Assembly (NCBI RefSeq): GCF_012927355.1
Contig: NZ_JABBGK010000009.1
Span: forward strand, 47,533 to 111,532
Reading direction: 5' to 3'
DNA from: Rhizobium terricola
Lineage (GTDB): Bacteria; Pseudomonadota; Alphaproteobacteria; Rhizobiales; Rhizobiaceae
Length of the DNA stretch: 64,000 nt
The notes under the pieces were generated by a model. That model was not told where the DNA came from and did not search any database. It saw only the letters and a list, made by a program, of their open reading frames with translations. Positions 8,651 through 16,729 of the stretch are shown piece by piece. A program made the translations under genes and the position numbers. Each line of letters begins with the position of its first letter. Position 1 is the stretch's first letter.

Positions 8651-8841
8651 CGGGGTGCCCTGATGGGAAGATCGGTGACGCTCCCTAGACCTGGCATGGC
8701 GGAACTGTAAAGCAAAATTGCCGCCTCGGCCTTGCCCCCCGCCGACCACCTATCGGCAGAATACTCTCGTCTGCCCGCCAACACCCATTCGCAGGCGACC
8801 TTTAAAACCGGCTTCCCGAGGGGCAGATGCAGGTGCGGCCG

Positions 8842-9261
8842 TTACCCGTTGTCAGTTCGCCTTCGAACCAGTCCGACCGCATGGGCCAATGCCTGAGAAG
8901 CCATCAGGAAGAACGAGGACATGACGACGGCGCCAAGGGGCTGGAGCGCATTGCCAGTGTCGTGCACCACGATTTCCATGAGCCGTCGATATAGCTCCGG
9001 ACCAAGCTGCTCGTCGCTGGCGAAAGACTGGACGCCGTCCGCATCGTAAACGCTGACACGCCAGAGCGCATATGCGTGGACGAACTCCGACAGCCCCCAG
9101 ATGGTCAGGACGGACACCAGGAACACGCCGAAAAACCTCAGCCACCTCATCTTGCCGTCCCGACGCCAGAAGCCGAGAAGCGCCAGCATGGTCGTGGCGA
9201 TGAAGATCAATATCAACGAAAACGGCCAGCCATGCTCCACCACAAGCAATTCAAAATTCAT
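8842..9261 (-). CDS. Small integral membrane protein, unknown
   Basis: A 139-residue protein with three predicted membrane helices (about residues 13-31, 41-62 and 108-128) and a hydrophilic stretch between the second and third. No family was recognised. The ATG at 9261 follows a weak purine stretch (GAAGAA); an upstream frame of 49 more residues looks non-coding. It stands alone between an acetyltransferase gene and the hemolysin III gene. Confidence 0.6.
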   Translation of the reverse strand: MNFELLVVEHGWPFSLILIFIATTMLALLGFWRRDGKMRWLRFFGVFLVSVLTIWGLSEFVHAYALWRVSVYDADGVQSFASDEQLGPELYRRLMEIVVHDTGNALQPLGAVVMSSFFLMASQALAHAVGLVRRRTDNG

Positions 9262-9479
9262 TTCTTCAATCCGGAAACAACATGAAATTGACGGTCGCCC
9301 CTGCCCCATTGACGAGGGGGGCGCGTGAAGAACGACGAAAACCTCTCGTCCGCCGATCGGAAAACCGGGATCGACGGGAGAATGATCACGCCACGCCCAA
9401 GCCGTCAACGGCGGCTCGTGAAAGATGGCAGGAGACGGACGCCCTCAGCGGCAATAGAGAGCCGGATGGAAATGCCCGC

Positions 9480-10133
9480 TCAATGGCCGATGGCAGTGAC
9501 CACGGCGGAGTAGTGCACGGCGGCGGCGGTGACGACGAAGCCGTGCCAGATGGCGTTCTGGAAGCGCAGGCGTTCCCAGACGTGGAAGATGACGCCGGCG
9601 GAATAGATGCAGCCGCCGATGATGATCAGGAGCACGGTGATGCCGGGCAGCGTCTTCGAAATCGGGCCGAGCGCCATCGCCCCGCTCCAGCCCATGGCGA
9701 GGTAGAGCAGGATGGCCAGCTTGTCGTAGCGACCGGGGAAACGGCACTTCAGGTAGATGCCGACGAAGGCGGTCGCCCAAATGCCGAACAGCAGCGTCAG
9801 GATCACCCAGTCATGGGAGCCCTTGACCAGGAAGGGCGTATAGGTCGCGGCGATCAGCACGAAGATCGCCGAATGGTCGAAGCGGCGCAGGATCCACTTG
9901 GTGCGCGAATGCGGCCACATGTTGTAGGTGAAGGACACGGCGAGCGCGATGACGAGGCCGAGACCATAGATCCAGGCGGCAGCCATTTCGGCATAGCTCG
10001 TCCAGACGGTGGCGTAGAAGATCAGGGCCGTGGCCCCGATCAGCGCGAAGACCACGCCGACGCCGTGGACGATGCCATCGGCCACCAGCTCGTGAAAATC
10101 ATAGGCGCGCCCGAAGCGGAAATGGTCGGTCAT
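9480..10133 (-). CDS. Hemolysin III family membrane protein (PAQR)
   Basis: A 217-residue, seven-helix protein of the HlyIII/YqfA (PAQR) family. Diagnostic elements are the opening DGIVHGVGVVFALIG, the HSRTKWILRRFDHSAIF segment and the closing FHVWERLRFQNAIWHGFVV, with conserved His and Asp residues that form a metal site in the family. The hemolysin name is historical; the family role in membrane homeostasis is uncertain. Confidence 0.93.
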   Translation of the reverse strand: MTDHFRFGRAYDFHELVADGIVHGVGVVFALIGATALIFYATVWTSYAEMAAAWIYGLGLVIALAVSFTYNMWPHSRTKWILRRFDHSAIFVLIAATYTPFLVKGSHDWVILTLLFGIWATAFVGIYLKCRFPGRYDKLAILLYLAMGWSGAMALGPISKTLPGITVLLIIIGGCIYSAGVIFHVWERLRFQNAIWHGFVVTAAAVHYSAVVTAIGH

Positions 10134-10387
10134 GGCGTGTCAGTCCCAAAAGCCCGGATCGAAAAGACGATCATGACTCATCATGTGCAAATTTCCAGTT
10201 ACCTTATCGGGTGGCGGCGATCGGGAAAAGGGCCGAGGCCTTCACCTTGTGTCGCAGGCACTCCCTGTTCGTGAGGCGTCCGCCGGGAAGGATCGGGCTC
10301 CCACGGCAAAACCGCTATACAGGCCGACGCGGCATGTTCTAACATCCGCGGCATTGCCATCCCGAGCTTTCGATCAAGGAATATTCG

Positions 10388-10762
10388 ATGCGCTTTACCG
10401 TGCTCGCCACCTTTGCGGCGCTGGTCGCCTATGTCTGGTTTCTGCTCAAGGTGGCGCGGGCGCGCCAGCAGTTCGGCGTCGAGGCGCCGAAGACGACGGG
10501 CAATGCCGATTTCGAACGGATCTTTCGCGTGCAGCAGAACACGGTCGAGCAACTGGTGCTGTTCCTGCCCTCGCTCTGGCTGTTCGGCTTTTATGTTTCC
10601 GACGCGCTGGCGGGCCTCCTCGGCCTCGCCTGGACGGCGTCGCGGGTGCTCTATGCAGCCGAATATTACGCCGACGCCAAGAAGCGCGGCCCGGGTGCGG
10701 CCCTCACCTTCCTGATCGGCATCATCCTGCTCGTCGGCGGCACGATCGGCGCGTTGATCTAG
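10388..10762 (+). CDS. MAPEG family membrane protein
   Basis: A 124-residue, four-helix membrane protein of the MAPEG group (eicosanoid and glutathione metabolism). The family signature is visible as FERIFRVQQNTVEQLVLFLP (residues 38-57) and SRVLYAAEYY. Bacterial members often have glutathione transferase or unknown activity. The start is the ATG at 10388, the only one consistent with the domain. A hairpin with flanking A and T runs (10786-10815) follows the stop and should terminate the transcript. Confidence 0.92.
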   Translation: MRFTVLATFAALVAYVWFLLKVARARQQFGVEAPKTTGNADFERIFRVQQNTVEQLVLFLPSLWLFGFYVSDALAGLLGLAWTASRVLYAAEYYADAKKRGPGAALTFLIGIILLVGGTIGALI

Positions 10763-10785
10763 GACACGGCGGCCGCGCGGGGAAC

Positions 10786-10840
10786 GAAAAAAGGGGCGTC
10801 CCTGCGCGCCCCTTTCCGGCATTGCTGCATTTCGGCCTGC
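10786..10840. repeat. Terminator-like direct repeat, copy 1
   Basis: An A-run, a GGGGCG / CGCCCC hairpin and a T-run, followed by the conserved tail GGCATTGCTGCATTTCGGCC. The same 55-base block returns at 11099-11152 in the same orientation. It follows the MAPEG gene and can terminate it. Confidence 0.7.
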
Positions 10841-10892
10841 GCCTGCGGTCCCGGTCCGCGGCCCTGTCCACCACTGCCCCTCTCCTCAATCC

Positions 10893-11008
10893 GCCCCTCA
10901 TCCGCCTGCCGGCACCTTCTCCCCATGACTATGGGGAGAAGGGACAAGCGGCACCGCCTTGGCCATCCCCTCTCCCCGCGGGCGGGGAGAGGGTCAGGGT
11001 AAGGGGCA
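10893..11008. repeat. Rhizobial palindromic repeat, second family
   Basis: Same build as 6699-6791: the CCCCTCATCCGCCTGCCGGC opening, a CTTCTCCCC / GGGGAGAAG hairpin and a CCTCTCCCCGC / GCGGGGAGAGG palindrome. It sits between the two copies of the terminator-like direct repeat in the 496-base gap 10763-11258, which holds no visible gene. Confidence 0.75.
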
Positions 11009-11098
11009 GAGGGGGCCAGAGTGGAAGGGCAAAGGTCAGAGACACGTGTCAGCGTCAGGATGCGGGGGCGACAGGGGAAGAGCGCAGCGCCCTGAATC

Positions 11099-11152
11099 AA
11101 AAAAGGGGACGTCCCTGCGCCCCCTTCCCGGCATTGCTGCATTTCGGCCTGC
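11099..11152. repeat. Terminator-like direct repeat, copy 2
   Basis: Second copy of the 10786-10840 block, with a few changes in the hairpin arms and an unchanged 20-base tail. Another degraded second-family palindrome follows at about 11175-11236, just before the end of the TraR/DksA gene. Confidence 0.65.
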
Positions 11153-11258
11153 CTTGCACCCCTGCGCGCAGGCCGCCCCTCATCCGCCGCCCATTCCTCA
11201 GCCCCATTTACGGGGAGAAGGAACAAGCGGCAGCGGCCGTTCGTCCCCCGACGAAACG

Positions 11259-11579
11259 TCACGCGCCCGAGGCGCATTCCTGGCAGAGCGGGGCATAGGG
11301 CACCGCGTCGAGGCGTTTTTCGGCGATCGGCTCGCCGCATTTGGCGCAGATGCCGAAGGTGCCCTTGGCGATGCGGTCGAGGGCGGCGTCGATCGCCTTC
11401 AGTTCCTTCTCACCGACCTGGCCGAACTCTTCCAGCACCTCGTCGTTTTCCGCCTCGATCGCCTGTTCCTCGCTGTCCTGGTCGCGGGTGCGGGAAAGAT
11501 CGTTGTCGATCTTCTTCAGGCGAGTGAGGATCTCGTTCTGGCGGTCGCGCAGGATCTTTTCATATTTTTCGGTGTTCAT
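11259..11579 (-). CDS. TraR/DksA family zinc-finger protein
   Basis: A 106-residue protein with an N-terminal coiled coil and a C4 zinc finger near the C-terminus (C-A-K-C, then C-Q-E-C about 20 residues later). DksA-type proteins enter the RNA polymerase secondary channel and tune stringent-response promoters. This one lacks the longer N-terminus of DksA itself and is better called a short paralog. It lies 61 bases downstream of uspA on the same strand, so co-transcription under the anaerobox is possible. Confidence 0.9.
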   Translation of the reverse strand: MNTEKYEKILRDRQNEILTRLKKIDNDLSRTRDQDSEEQAIEAENDEVLEEFGQVGEKELKAIDAALDRIAKGTFGICAKCGEPIAEKRLDAVPYAPLCQECASGA

Positions 11580-11640
11580 GCGGGCAGTTTCCTCGGTTTC
11601 TTCTTGTGTGTCGCGGGTTGTTCGTCGCGGCCGGTCCGGC

Positions 11641-12051
11641 TCAGCGATCGACCAGCACCGAGCATTTGGAATGGCGCACCACGCGGTCGGCGGTCGCGCC
11701 GATCAGATAGTTGGCGAGATCCGGCTTGTGCGAGGCGATGATGACCAGATCGGCGCCGTGCTCGTTGGCGGCGGCAAGGATCTCGCGGGCCGGTGCGCCG
11801 GAGCGGATCTCGACGCGGGCCTCGATGCCGGTCTTTTCCTTCAGCTCGACGAGCTTGCCCTTGCCGTCCTTGATCGCGCCCTCGATCGCATCGACCGGCA
11901 GTTCGATGGTGATGTAGCCCGGCATGTCCTCGATGACCGTCAGGAGGATGATTTCGCCGCCGGCGTCCAGAAGGGTTGCCGCCTTGCGCAGGATCTGTTC
12001 GCCGCGCTCGAGGGCTGCGCAATCCACCGGAACCACGATCTTCTTGTACAT
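11641..12051 (-). CDS. Universal stress protein UspA family
   Basis: A 136-residue single Usp domain: the opening MYKKIVVPVDCA, and DLVIIASHKPDLANYLIGATADRV near the end, where the family shows its ATP-binding G-x2-G-x9-G-(S/T) loop; the loop here is not canonical. Cytoplasmic. A perfect TTGAT-N4-ATCAA anaerobox lies 85-98 bases upstream of the start, so control by an FNR/FixK-type regulator in low oxygen is likely. Confidence 0.92.
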   Translation of the reverse strand: MYKKIVVPVDCAALERGEQILRKAATLLDAGGEIILLTVIEDMPGYITIELPVDAIEGAIKDGKGKLVELKEKTGIEARVEIRSGAPAREILAAANEHGADLVIIASHKPDLANYLIGATADRVVRHSKCSVLVDR

Positions 12052-12135
12052 GACCTTCTCCTATCCGGGCGGATCCAGACGCGGCCCGCCTCCCTTTCTT
12101 CCATCCTACATTCCTTCGCACGGCCTGTCGCCGCA

Positions 12136-12149
12136 TTGATCAGGATCAA
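12136..12149. promoter_or_regulatory. Anaerobox (FNR/FixK site)
   Basis: TTGATCAGGATCAA is a perfect match to the TTGAT-N4-ATCAA consensus of FNR/FixK/FnrN regulators. It lies upstream of uspA on the minus strand and about 200 bases from the VOC gene on the other side. The position suits activation of uspA. Confidence 0.8.
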
Positions 12150-12161
12150 TTTTCACGACGC

Positions 12162-12179
12162 ATGATCGTCAACGATCAT
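12162..12179. promoter_or_regulatory. Inverted repeat, candidate operator
   Basis: ATGATCGT-CA-ACGATCAT, two perfect 8-base arms, lies 12 bases from the anaerobox in the region between uspA and the divergent VOC-family gene. The protein that binds it is unknown. Confidence 0.5.
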
Positions 12180-12352
12180 CGAACGATAAATCTCCATTAT
12201 CCGATCTTTCGTGAACGACGCCGAAGGCGCATATTCCTTTTCGACAACACAAGAACCCCGGGCCGGCCGGGCGCTTGAGGCAACTGCAGAGACCGCGGAA
12301 AAGAGCGGCGCAGGCCGGCGCCGACGCGGTCCACGGCAAGGAGCCAAACCAG

Positions 12353-13237
12353 ATGTCCGACGCAGCCCTTTCCTCCGAAGCCGAAAGCTTCGCCCTTACC
12401 CGCCCGATCCATGTCGGTCGCAGCCATCTCGTGGTTTCCGATCTCGACACCGTCTCGTCCTTCTACCAGGACATGCTCGGACTTTCGCTGATCGACAAGA
12501 GCGCGAGCGGGGTCACGCTCGGCGCCGGCACCCGGCCGCTGCTGACGCTCACGACCGCCCGGGACGTTTCCCGCCAGCCGCGCAACGCGGCCGGCCTCTT
12601 CCACACCGCCTTCCTCTTGCCCGATCGCGAGGAGCTCGGCCACTGGCTCGCCCATGCCGTTTCGCGTGGCGTCCGGCTCGACGGCGCCTCCGACCACCTG
12701 GTTTCCGAGGCGATCTACCTGTCCGACCCGGAAGGAAACGGCATCGAGATCTATCGGGACCGCCGGCCGGACGAATGGAATTTCAAGGCCGACGGCACCG
12801 TCGAGATGGCGACCTACGGGCTCGACCTGCAGGGGCTCTATGACGCGGCGCCGAAAACCCCGTGGGGAGGCATGACCGACCGTGCCGCGATCGGCCATAT
12901 CCATCTGCAGGTGGGCAATATTCCGGAGGCCGACCGGTTTTACGAAGGGGTGCTGGGCCTCAAGAAGATGGCGGTCTATCCGGGCGCGAGCTTCTTCGGC
13001 GCGGGCACCTATCACCACCACATCGCCGCCAATATCTGGAACAGCCGTGGCGCCACCAGCCGCAGCACCGGCATGGCGGGCCTTTCGGACTATTCGCTGA
13101 CCTTCAACGACCAGGCAGCCCTCGACAAGGCGCTCGCCACGCTGGAAACCCTGGAAATCCCGGTCAGCCGCACGGCGGAAGGCCATGCACTGAAGGACCC
13201 GTGGGGCATCGGCCTGACGCTCACCGCGTCGGCCTGA
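12353..13237 (+). CDS. CatE-like VOC dioxygenase/glyoxalase family protein
   Basis: A 294-residue protein of two vicinal-oxygen-chelate domains. Candidate metal ligands are the His in GRSHLVVSD and in IGHIHLQVGN and the Glu in GNGIEIY; the YHHHIAANIW stretch is typical of the CatE (catechol 2,3-dioxygenase) group. The start is the ATG at 12353, with AAGGAG eight bases upstream. It converges on the large carboxylase operon, and a shared terminator separates them. An extradiol ring cleavage role in aromatic breakdown is plausible but not proven. Confidence 0.85.
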   Translation: MSDAALSSEAESFALTRPIHVGRSHLVVSDLDTVSSFYQDMLGLSLIDKSASGVTLGAGTRPLLTLTTARDVSRQPRNAAGLFHTAFLLPDREELGHWLAHAVSRGVRLDGASDHLVSEAIYLSDPEGNGIEIYRDRRPDEWNFKADGTVEMATYGLDLQGLYDAAPKTPWGGMTDRAAIGHIHLQVGNIPEADRFYEGVLGLKKMAVYPGASFFGAGTYHHHIAANIWNSRGATSRSTGMAGLSDYSLTFNDQAALDKALATLETLEIPVSRTAEGHALKDPWGIGLTLTASA

Positions 13238-13266
13238 CCGGCAAGGCTTGCTTTCGGAAAAAAATC

Positions 13267-13300
13267 AGGAGCGGCCGCGCAAAGCAGCCGCTCCTTCGTT
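13267..13300. terminator. Bidirectional terminator hairpin
   Basis: AGGAGCGGC (13267-13275) pairs with GCCGCTCCT (13287-13295) around an 11-base loop. An A-run precedes it and T-rich sequence follows, so it can stop both the VOC gene and the convergent operon. Confidence 0.85.
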
Positions 13301-13343
13301 GTTTTGGCGCGGGGTGTCGTCCGCGGCGGTTCTGCCCTGGCCC

Positions 13344-14216
13344 TCAGAAAACCTTCAGGAGACGGATCTGGGTAACCGTGTTTGACGGGCCGCCTTCGAC
13401 ATTGAAGTCCTTCGACAGCATGGCTTCGATCTGCACCGTCGGGGTCAGGAAGTGATTTGCGAAGATGCGCAGCGAATCCACCCGTGTCTTGCTTCCGGTA
13501 TAGGCACCGTCGGAATAGGCCTCGCCGCCGAATTTTCCGGAATAGCCGATCGAGAACGACGTGCGCTGGGACGGCTGATAACGGAGATAGGTCTGGACCT
13601 GGTAGCTCGGGTCGCGGCTCAAGGTGACGCCGCCCTCGTCATGATCGCGGCTCAGCGCCACGTCGAAGGTGCCGTCGAAGAAGAAGCCGGCGCCCAGGCC
13701 CTGGATGAAGCCGATCTGCGGCGTGACCGTGTAGGTGCCCGATCCGATGCTGACGCCCGAGGCGTCGTAACTGCCGGTGGGCATCGTCAGGAAGGCGGTC
13801 GCAGCGAGCGTGGTGCCGGTCACCGGGTTCGACGGCTCGATCAGCCAGGCGGTCGCGCCGACGGTCAGGTCGCCGAGCCCGTTTGCCTCGTTGACCGCAC
13901 TGCCGCCGATCTTCGCCTCGGTGAAGCCGCCATAGGGAAGATAGGCCTGCAGGCCATAGCGGACGCCGCCCGCATCGCCGTAGTAGAGAACCCGCGATAC
14001 GGCGAGAACGGCGTCGACCTGAGTTCCGGGCACGTCGCCCACGCCCTCGACATTGAGTTCGTCGGCGGTCGAATACTGGAAATACTGCAGGGCGACCGCC
14101 GTTTCCGGCGGCAGCAGGGTGTAATCGCCGGGCGAAGTATCGATCGCGTGCGCCTGGAAGGCGGTCGCCAGCGATGCGACAAGGCTTGCCGCGCCCCAAA
14201 GTCTGTTGATGTTCAT
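13344..14216 (-). CDS. Outer-membrane channel, phenol-degradation MetA type
   Basis: A 290-residue precursor with a clean signal peptide (residues 1-24, ending FQAHA), beta-strand-rich sequence and a C-terminal aromatic residue, as in outer-membrane barrels. It resembles the SphA/MetA-pathway-of-phenol-degradation family. Two ATGs compete: AGGAGG is six bases before 14216 but touches the one at 14222, so 14216 is the better start. It is the last gene of the carboxylase operon and a likely uptake channel for its hydrophobic substrate. Confidence 0.82.
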   Translation of the reverse strand: MNINRLWGAASLVASLATAFQAHAIDTSPGDYTLLPPETAVALQYFQYSTADELNVEGVGDVPGTQVDAVLAVSRVLYYGDAGGVRYGLQAYLPYGGFTEAKIGGSAVNEANGLGDLTVGATAWLIEPSNPVTGTTLAATAFLTMPTGSYDASGVSIGSGTYTVTPQIGFIQGLGAGFFFDGTFDVALSRDHDEGGVTLSRDPSYQVQTYLRYQPSQRTSFSIGYSGKFGGEAYSDGAYTGSKTRVDSLRIFANHFLTPTVQIEAMLSKDFNVEGGPSNTVTQIRLLKVF

Positions 14217-14317
14217 TGTCATCCTCCTCTCCTTTTTGCCGTTGACGCCCGGTGGTTTGCCTGCCGCGGTGGAGATCATTCCCCTTCCGCGGCCGGGACA
14301 CCGGGGCGTTTCGCGGA

Positions 14318-15091
14318 TCAGACCGCGGTGAAACCGCCGTCCACGGTCATGACCGCGCCATTGACGAAGCTCGCAGCGTCCGAACCGAGGAAGGAGACCA
14401 GCTCCGCGACCTCTGCCGGCGTGCCGTAGCGGCGCATGGGAACCATCTGCGTCATCATCGAGCGCACGGCCCCGTCGGGCATGTCCTTGCCCATCCCCTT
14501 TTCGACGTCGGTCATCATGCGCGACTCGATCGGACCGGGGTTGACGGCATTGGAGCGCACGCCGGCGGCACCGCATTCGGCGGCGACGCTGCGCATCAGG
14601 CCGAGGACCGCGTGCTTCGTGGCCGTGTAGGCGCAGATGAACGGTGTGCCGATCAGACCGCCGACCGACGAGGTGACGATGATCGAGCCCTTGCCGGCCG
14701 CCAGCATGTGCGGAACCACGTGCTTGTAGCCGAGGAAGGCGCCGACCAGGTTGATGTCGACGATCTTGCGGAAGGCATCGGTCGGATAGGCCTGGATCGG
14801 GAAGAAGTGGCCCTCGATCCCGGCATTGTTGAAGAAGATGTCGATGCGGCCATGCGTCTTCACTGCCTGGGCGGCGTAGTTTTCGACGGCGGCCTCGTCG
14901 GTGACGTCGGCAACCACGGTCGTGCAGCCGGCGATGTCGCGGGCGAGTGCCGTCAGGGCAGCCTCGTCACGGTCGACGGCAACGATGGACGCTCCCCGCG
15001 CCGCCATCAGCCGCGCGGTGGTGCCGCCGATCGCCCCACCGGCACCGGTGATCAGTGCAACCTTGCCCTTGAGATCAGTCTTGTCTTGCAT
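14318..15091 (-). CDS. SDR-family NAD(P)-dependent alcohol dehydrogenase
   Basis: A 257-residue classical short-chain dehydrogenase. The nucleotide-binding TGAGGAIG is at 15-22, NNAG at 87-90, and the catalytic set is N113, S140/S141, Y154 and K158 (YTATK). GGAGGAG lies upstream of the ATG. In anaerobic ethylbenzene degraders an SDR of this type oxidises 1-phenylethanol to acetophenone before carboxylation. Here the same job, making the ketone for the carboxylase, is inferred from operon context. Oxidation or reduction of a beta-hydroxyacyl intermediate is the alternative. Confidence 0.9.
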   Translation of the reverse strand: MQDKTDLKGKVALITGAGGAIGGTTARLMAARGASIVAVDRDEAALTALARDIAGCTTVVADVTDEAAVENYAAQAVKTHGRIDIFFNNAGIEGHFFPIQAYPTDAFRKIVDINLVGAFLGYKHVVPHMLAAGKGSIIVTSSVGGLIGTPFICAYTATKHAVLGLMRSVAAECGAAGVRSNAVNPGPIESRMMTDVEKGMGKDMPDGAVRSMMTQMVPMRRYGTPAEVAELVSFLGSDAASFVNGAVMTVDGGFTAV

Positions 15092-15140
15092 CAGTCTTCT
15101 CCTCCGTTGTTGATCTGGTCAGATGTCCTGCGCTCTCCGT

Positions 15141-16286
15141 TCAGCCTGCCGGACTGGCAGCCTCCACGACGGTGATGGTGCAGGATTTGGTGTCGGCTTC
15201 CTTGTCGCCGCCCATGCAGTGGGCGAGACCGATGTCGCCTGCCTCGCGCTTCTCCCGCAGGTAACGGGAGACCTCGATGATCTGGGCGATTCCGGTCGCT
15301 GCGACCGGATGGCCGCGCGACAGGAGCCCGCCCGACGGGTTGACCGGCACGCAGGCCGGATCGCCGGCGAGAAGGCGTTCAGCATAGCGTCCGCCCTCTC
15401 CGGGCGCGCACAGGCCGAGGCCCTCGTAATGCAGGATCTCGGCGATCGAGAAGGCGTCGTGGCATTCGATGACAGAAAGATCGGCCACGGCAATTCCCGC
15501 CCGTTCATAGGCGCGTTCGGCGGTCCGGCTGTCGGTCTGCCACTCGGACAGGTCGGCCATCAGGTCGTAGCGCCCGCTGGTCAGCACCGAGGCGCGCACG
15601 CGTGCCCGCGCACCGGTCTGCCTTGCGAGGCGGTCGCTGACCAGGACGATCGCAGCCGCGCCGTCGGCGATCGGCGAACACTGAAGGCGCGTCAACGGAT
15701 CGACGACCATCGGCGAGGCAAGGACGTCCGCGAGCGTCAGCGGCTCGCGCATCATCGCCAGCGGGTTTGCTGCCGCGGCACGGCGGTTCTTGACGGAAAC
15801 AGCTGCGAGCTGCTCAGCTGTGGTGCCGAAGCGCTCCATGTGCCGGCTCGCCCTCAGCGCGAAACCCGCCGGCGTGACCCGCCCCAGCAGGGTGTCGGCG
15901 AGCGTCTTGCCGGAATCGATCAGGCCGAGCGCGGGATGGAACATCTTCTCGGCCCCGACGACCAGCGCCGCATCGACCTCCCCCGCCCGGATCGCCGTGC
16001 AGGCGATGTGGAATGCGGTCGAGCCCGACGTGCAGGCATTCTCCGTGTTGATGACGGCGCATCCGGCAAGTCCGACGTGGGCGAGCGCGTCCTGGCCGAT
16101 CGTGAGGCTGCCCGAGAGCCGTGCGGCCAGGGCGTTGGCAAAGACCGCGAGCTCGATCTTCTGCGGCGCGAGGCCACAGTCCAGCAACGCGTCGCGCGCG
16201 GCCGTCGCGGCCAGCGTCTCGAGATCGGTGGCTTCGTGCCGGCCAAAGGAGGTCAGGCCCCACCCGGCGATCCAGGGCGTGATCAT
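15141..16286 (-). CDS. Thiolase (SCP2/acetyl-CoA acetyltransferase type)
   Basis: A 381-residue thiolase. The nucleophile is C85 in TENACTSGST; the C-terminal part shows ECHDAFSIAE, NPSGG, SRGHPVAATG and a Cys in AHCMGG. This is the SCP-x/lipid-transfer subtype that works together with a DUF35 partner, and the DUF35 gene directly precedes it with an ATGA overlap at 16283-16286. Expected reaction: CoA-dependent cleavage of a 3-ketoacyl-CoA (here probably made by the upstream ligase) to acetyl-CoA and a shorter acyl-CoA. Confidence 0.9.
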   Translation of the reverse strand: MITPWIAGWGLTSFGRHEATDLETLAATAARDALLDCGLAPQKIELAVFANALAARLSGSLTIGQDALAHVGLAGCAVINTENACTSGSTAFHIACTAIRAGEVDAALVVGAEKMFHPALGLIDSGKTLADTLLGRVTPAGFALRASRHMERFGTTAEQLAAVSVKNRRAAAANPLAMMREPLTLADVLASPMVVDPLTRLQCSPIADGAAAIVLVSDRLARQTGARARVRASVLTSGRYDLMADLSEWQTDSRTAERAYERAGIAVADLSVIECHDAFSIAEILHYEGLGLCAPGEGGRYAERLLAGDPACVPVNPSGGLLSRGHPVAATGIAQIIEVSRYLREKREAGDIGLAHCMGGDKEADTKSCTITVVEAASPAG

Positions 16287-16729
16287 GGCGCCGTTCCTTC
16301 CTTGCTGTTGCCTGAAGCCGGAACAAAGATCGGGCGCAGGCAGGGATTGCCGTCGTTGTCGACGCCGATGGCGCGCAGGCGCAGCGCGACGCGGCTTCCG
16401 GGCGAAAGCTCCGTCTCGCCGTCGAAAAGGCCGAACAACCGGAGTGGTGCCGCGTCCAGATCGACGAAACCGATCATGTAGCCGGGCGGCAGTTCATAGG
16501 GCGGCCGCACCCGAACGCGGGTCAGGCAATTGACCCGGCCGTCACCCGAGAGCAGCAGCTCCTCGGTCGGGGCAAGGTCCGGCCCGCTGAACTGGCGGGG
16601 CGGGAAAAGCACCTCGCCGCCCCGGGCGGAACGCACGGCGCGCAGCAGCACGCGGCCGTCGGGTTCGACGTGGTATTGCGCCATCAGCTCGGGGGGGAGC
16701 GTCGGCTTGGAATGCGCTGCGACGGTCAT
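16283..16729 (-). CDS. DUF35 OB-fold protein, thiolase partner, zinc ribbon degenerate
   Basis: A 148-residue protein with the DUF35 layout: an N-terminal helix, a rubredoxin-like ribbon (about 27-55) and a C-terminal OB-fold (GRVNCLTRVRVRPPYELPPG, then GFVDLDAAPLRLFGLF). The ribbon, which normally has two Cys pairs for zinc, shows none: the first pair is replaced by SARGG and the second by FSGP. It overlaps both neighbours by four bases (ATGA), giving strict coupling ligase-DUF35-thiolase. Likely a structural or regulatory subunit of the thiolase, as in the BbsA/BbsB pair. Confidence 0.85.
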   Translation of the reverse strand: MTVAAHSKPTLPPELMAQYHVEPDGRVLLRAVRSARGGEVLFPPRQFSGPDLAPTEELLLSGDGRVNCLTRVRVRPPYELPPGYMIGFVDLDAAPLRLFGLFDGETELSPGSRVALRLRAIGVDNDGNPCLRPIFVPASGNSKEGTAP

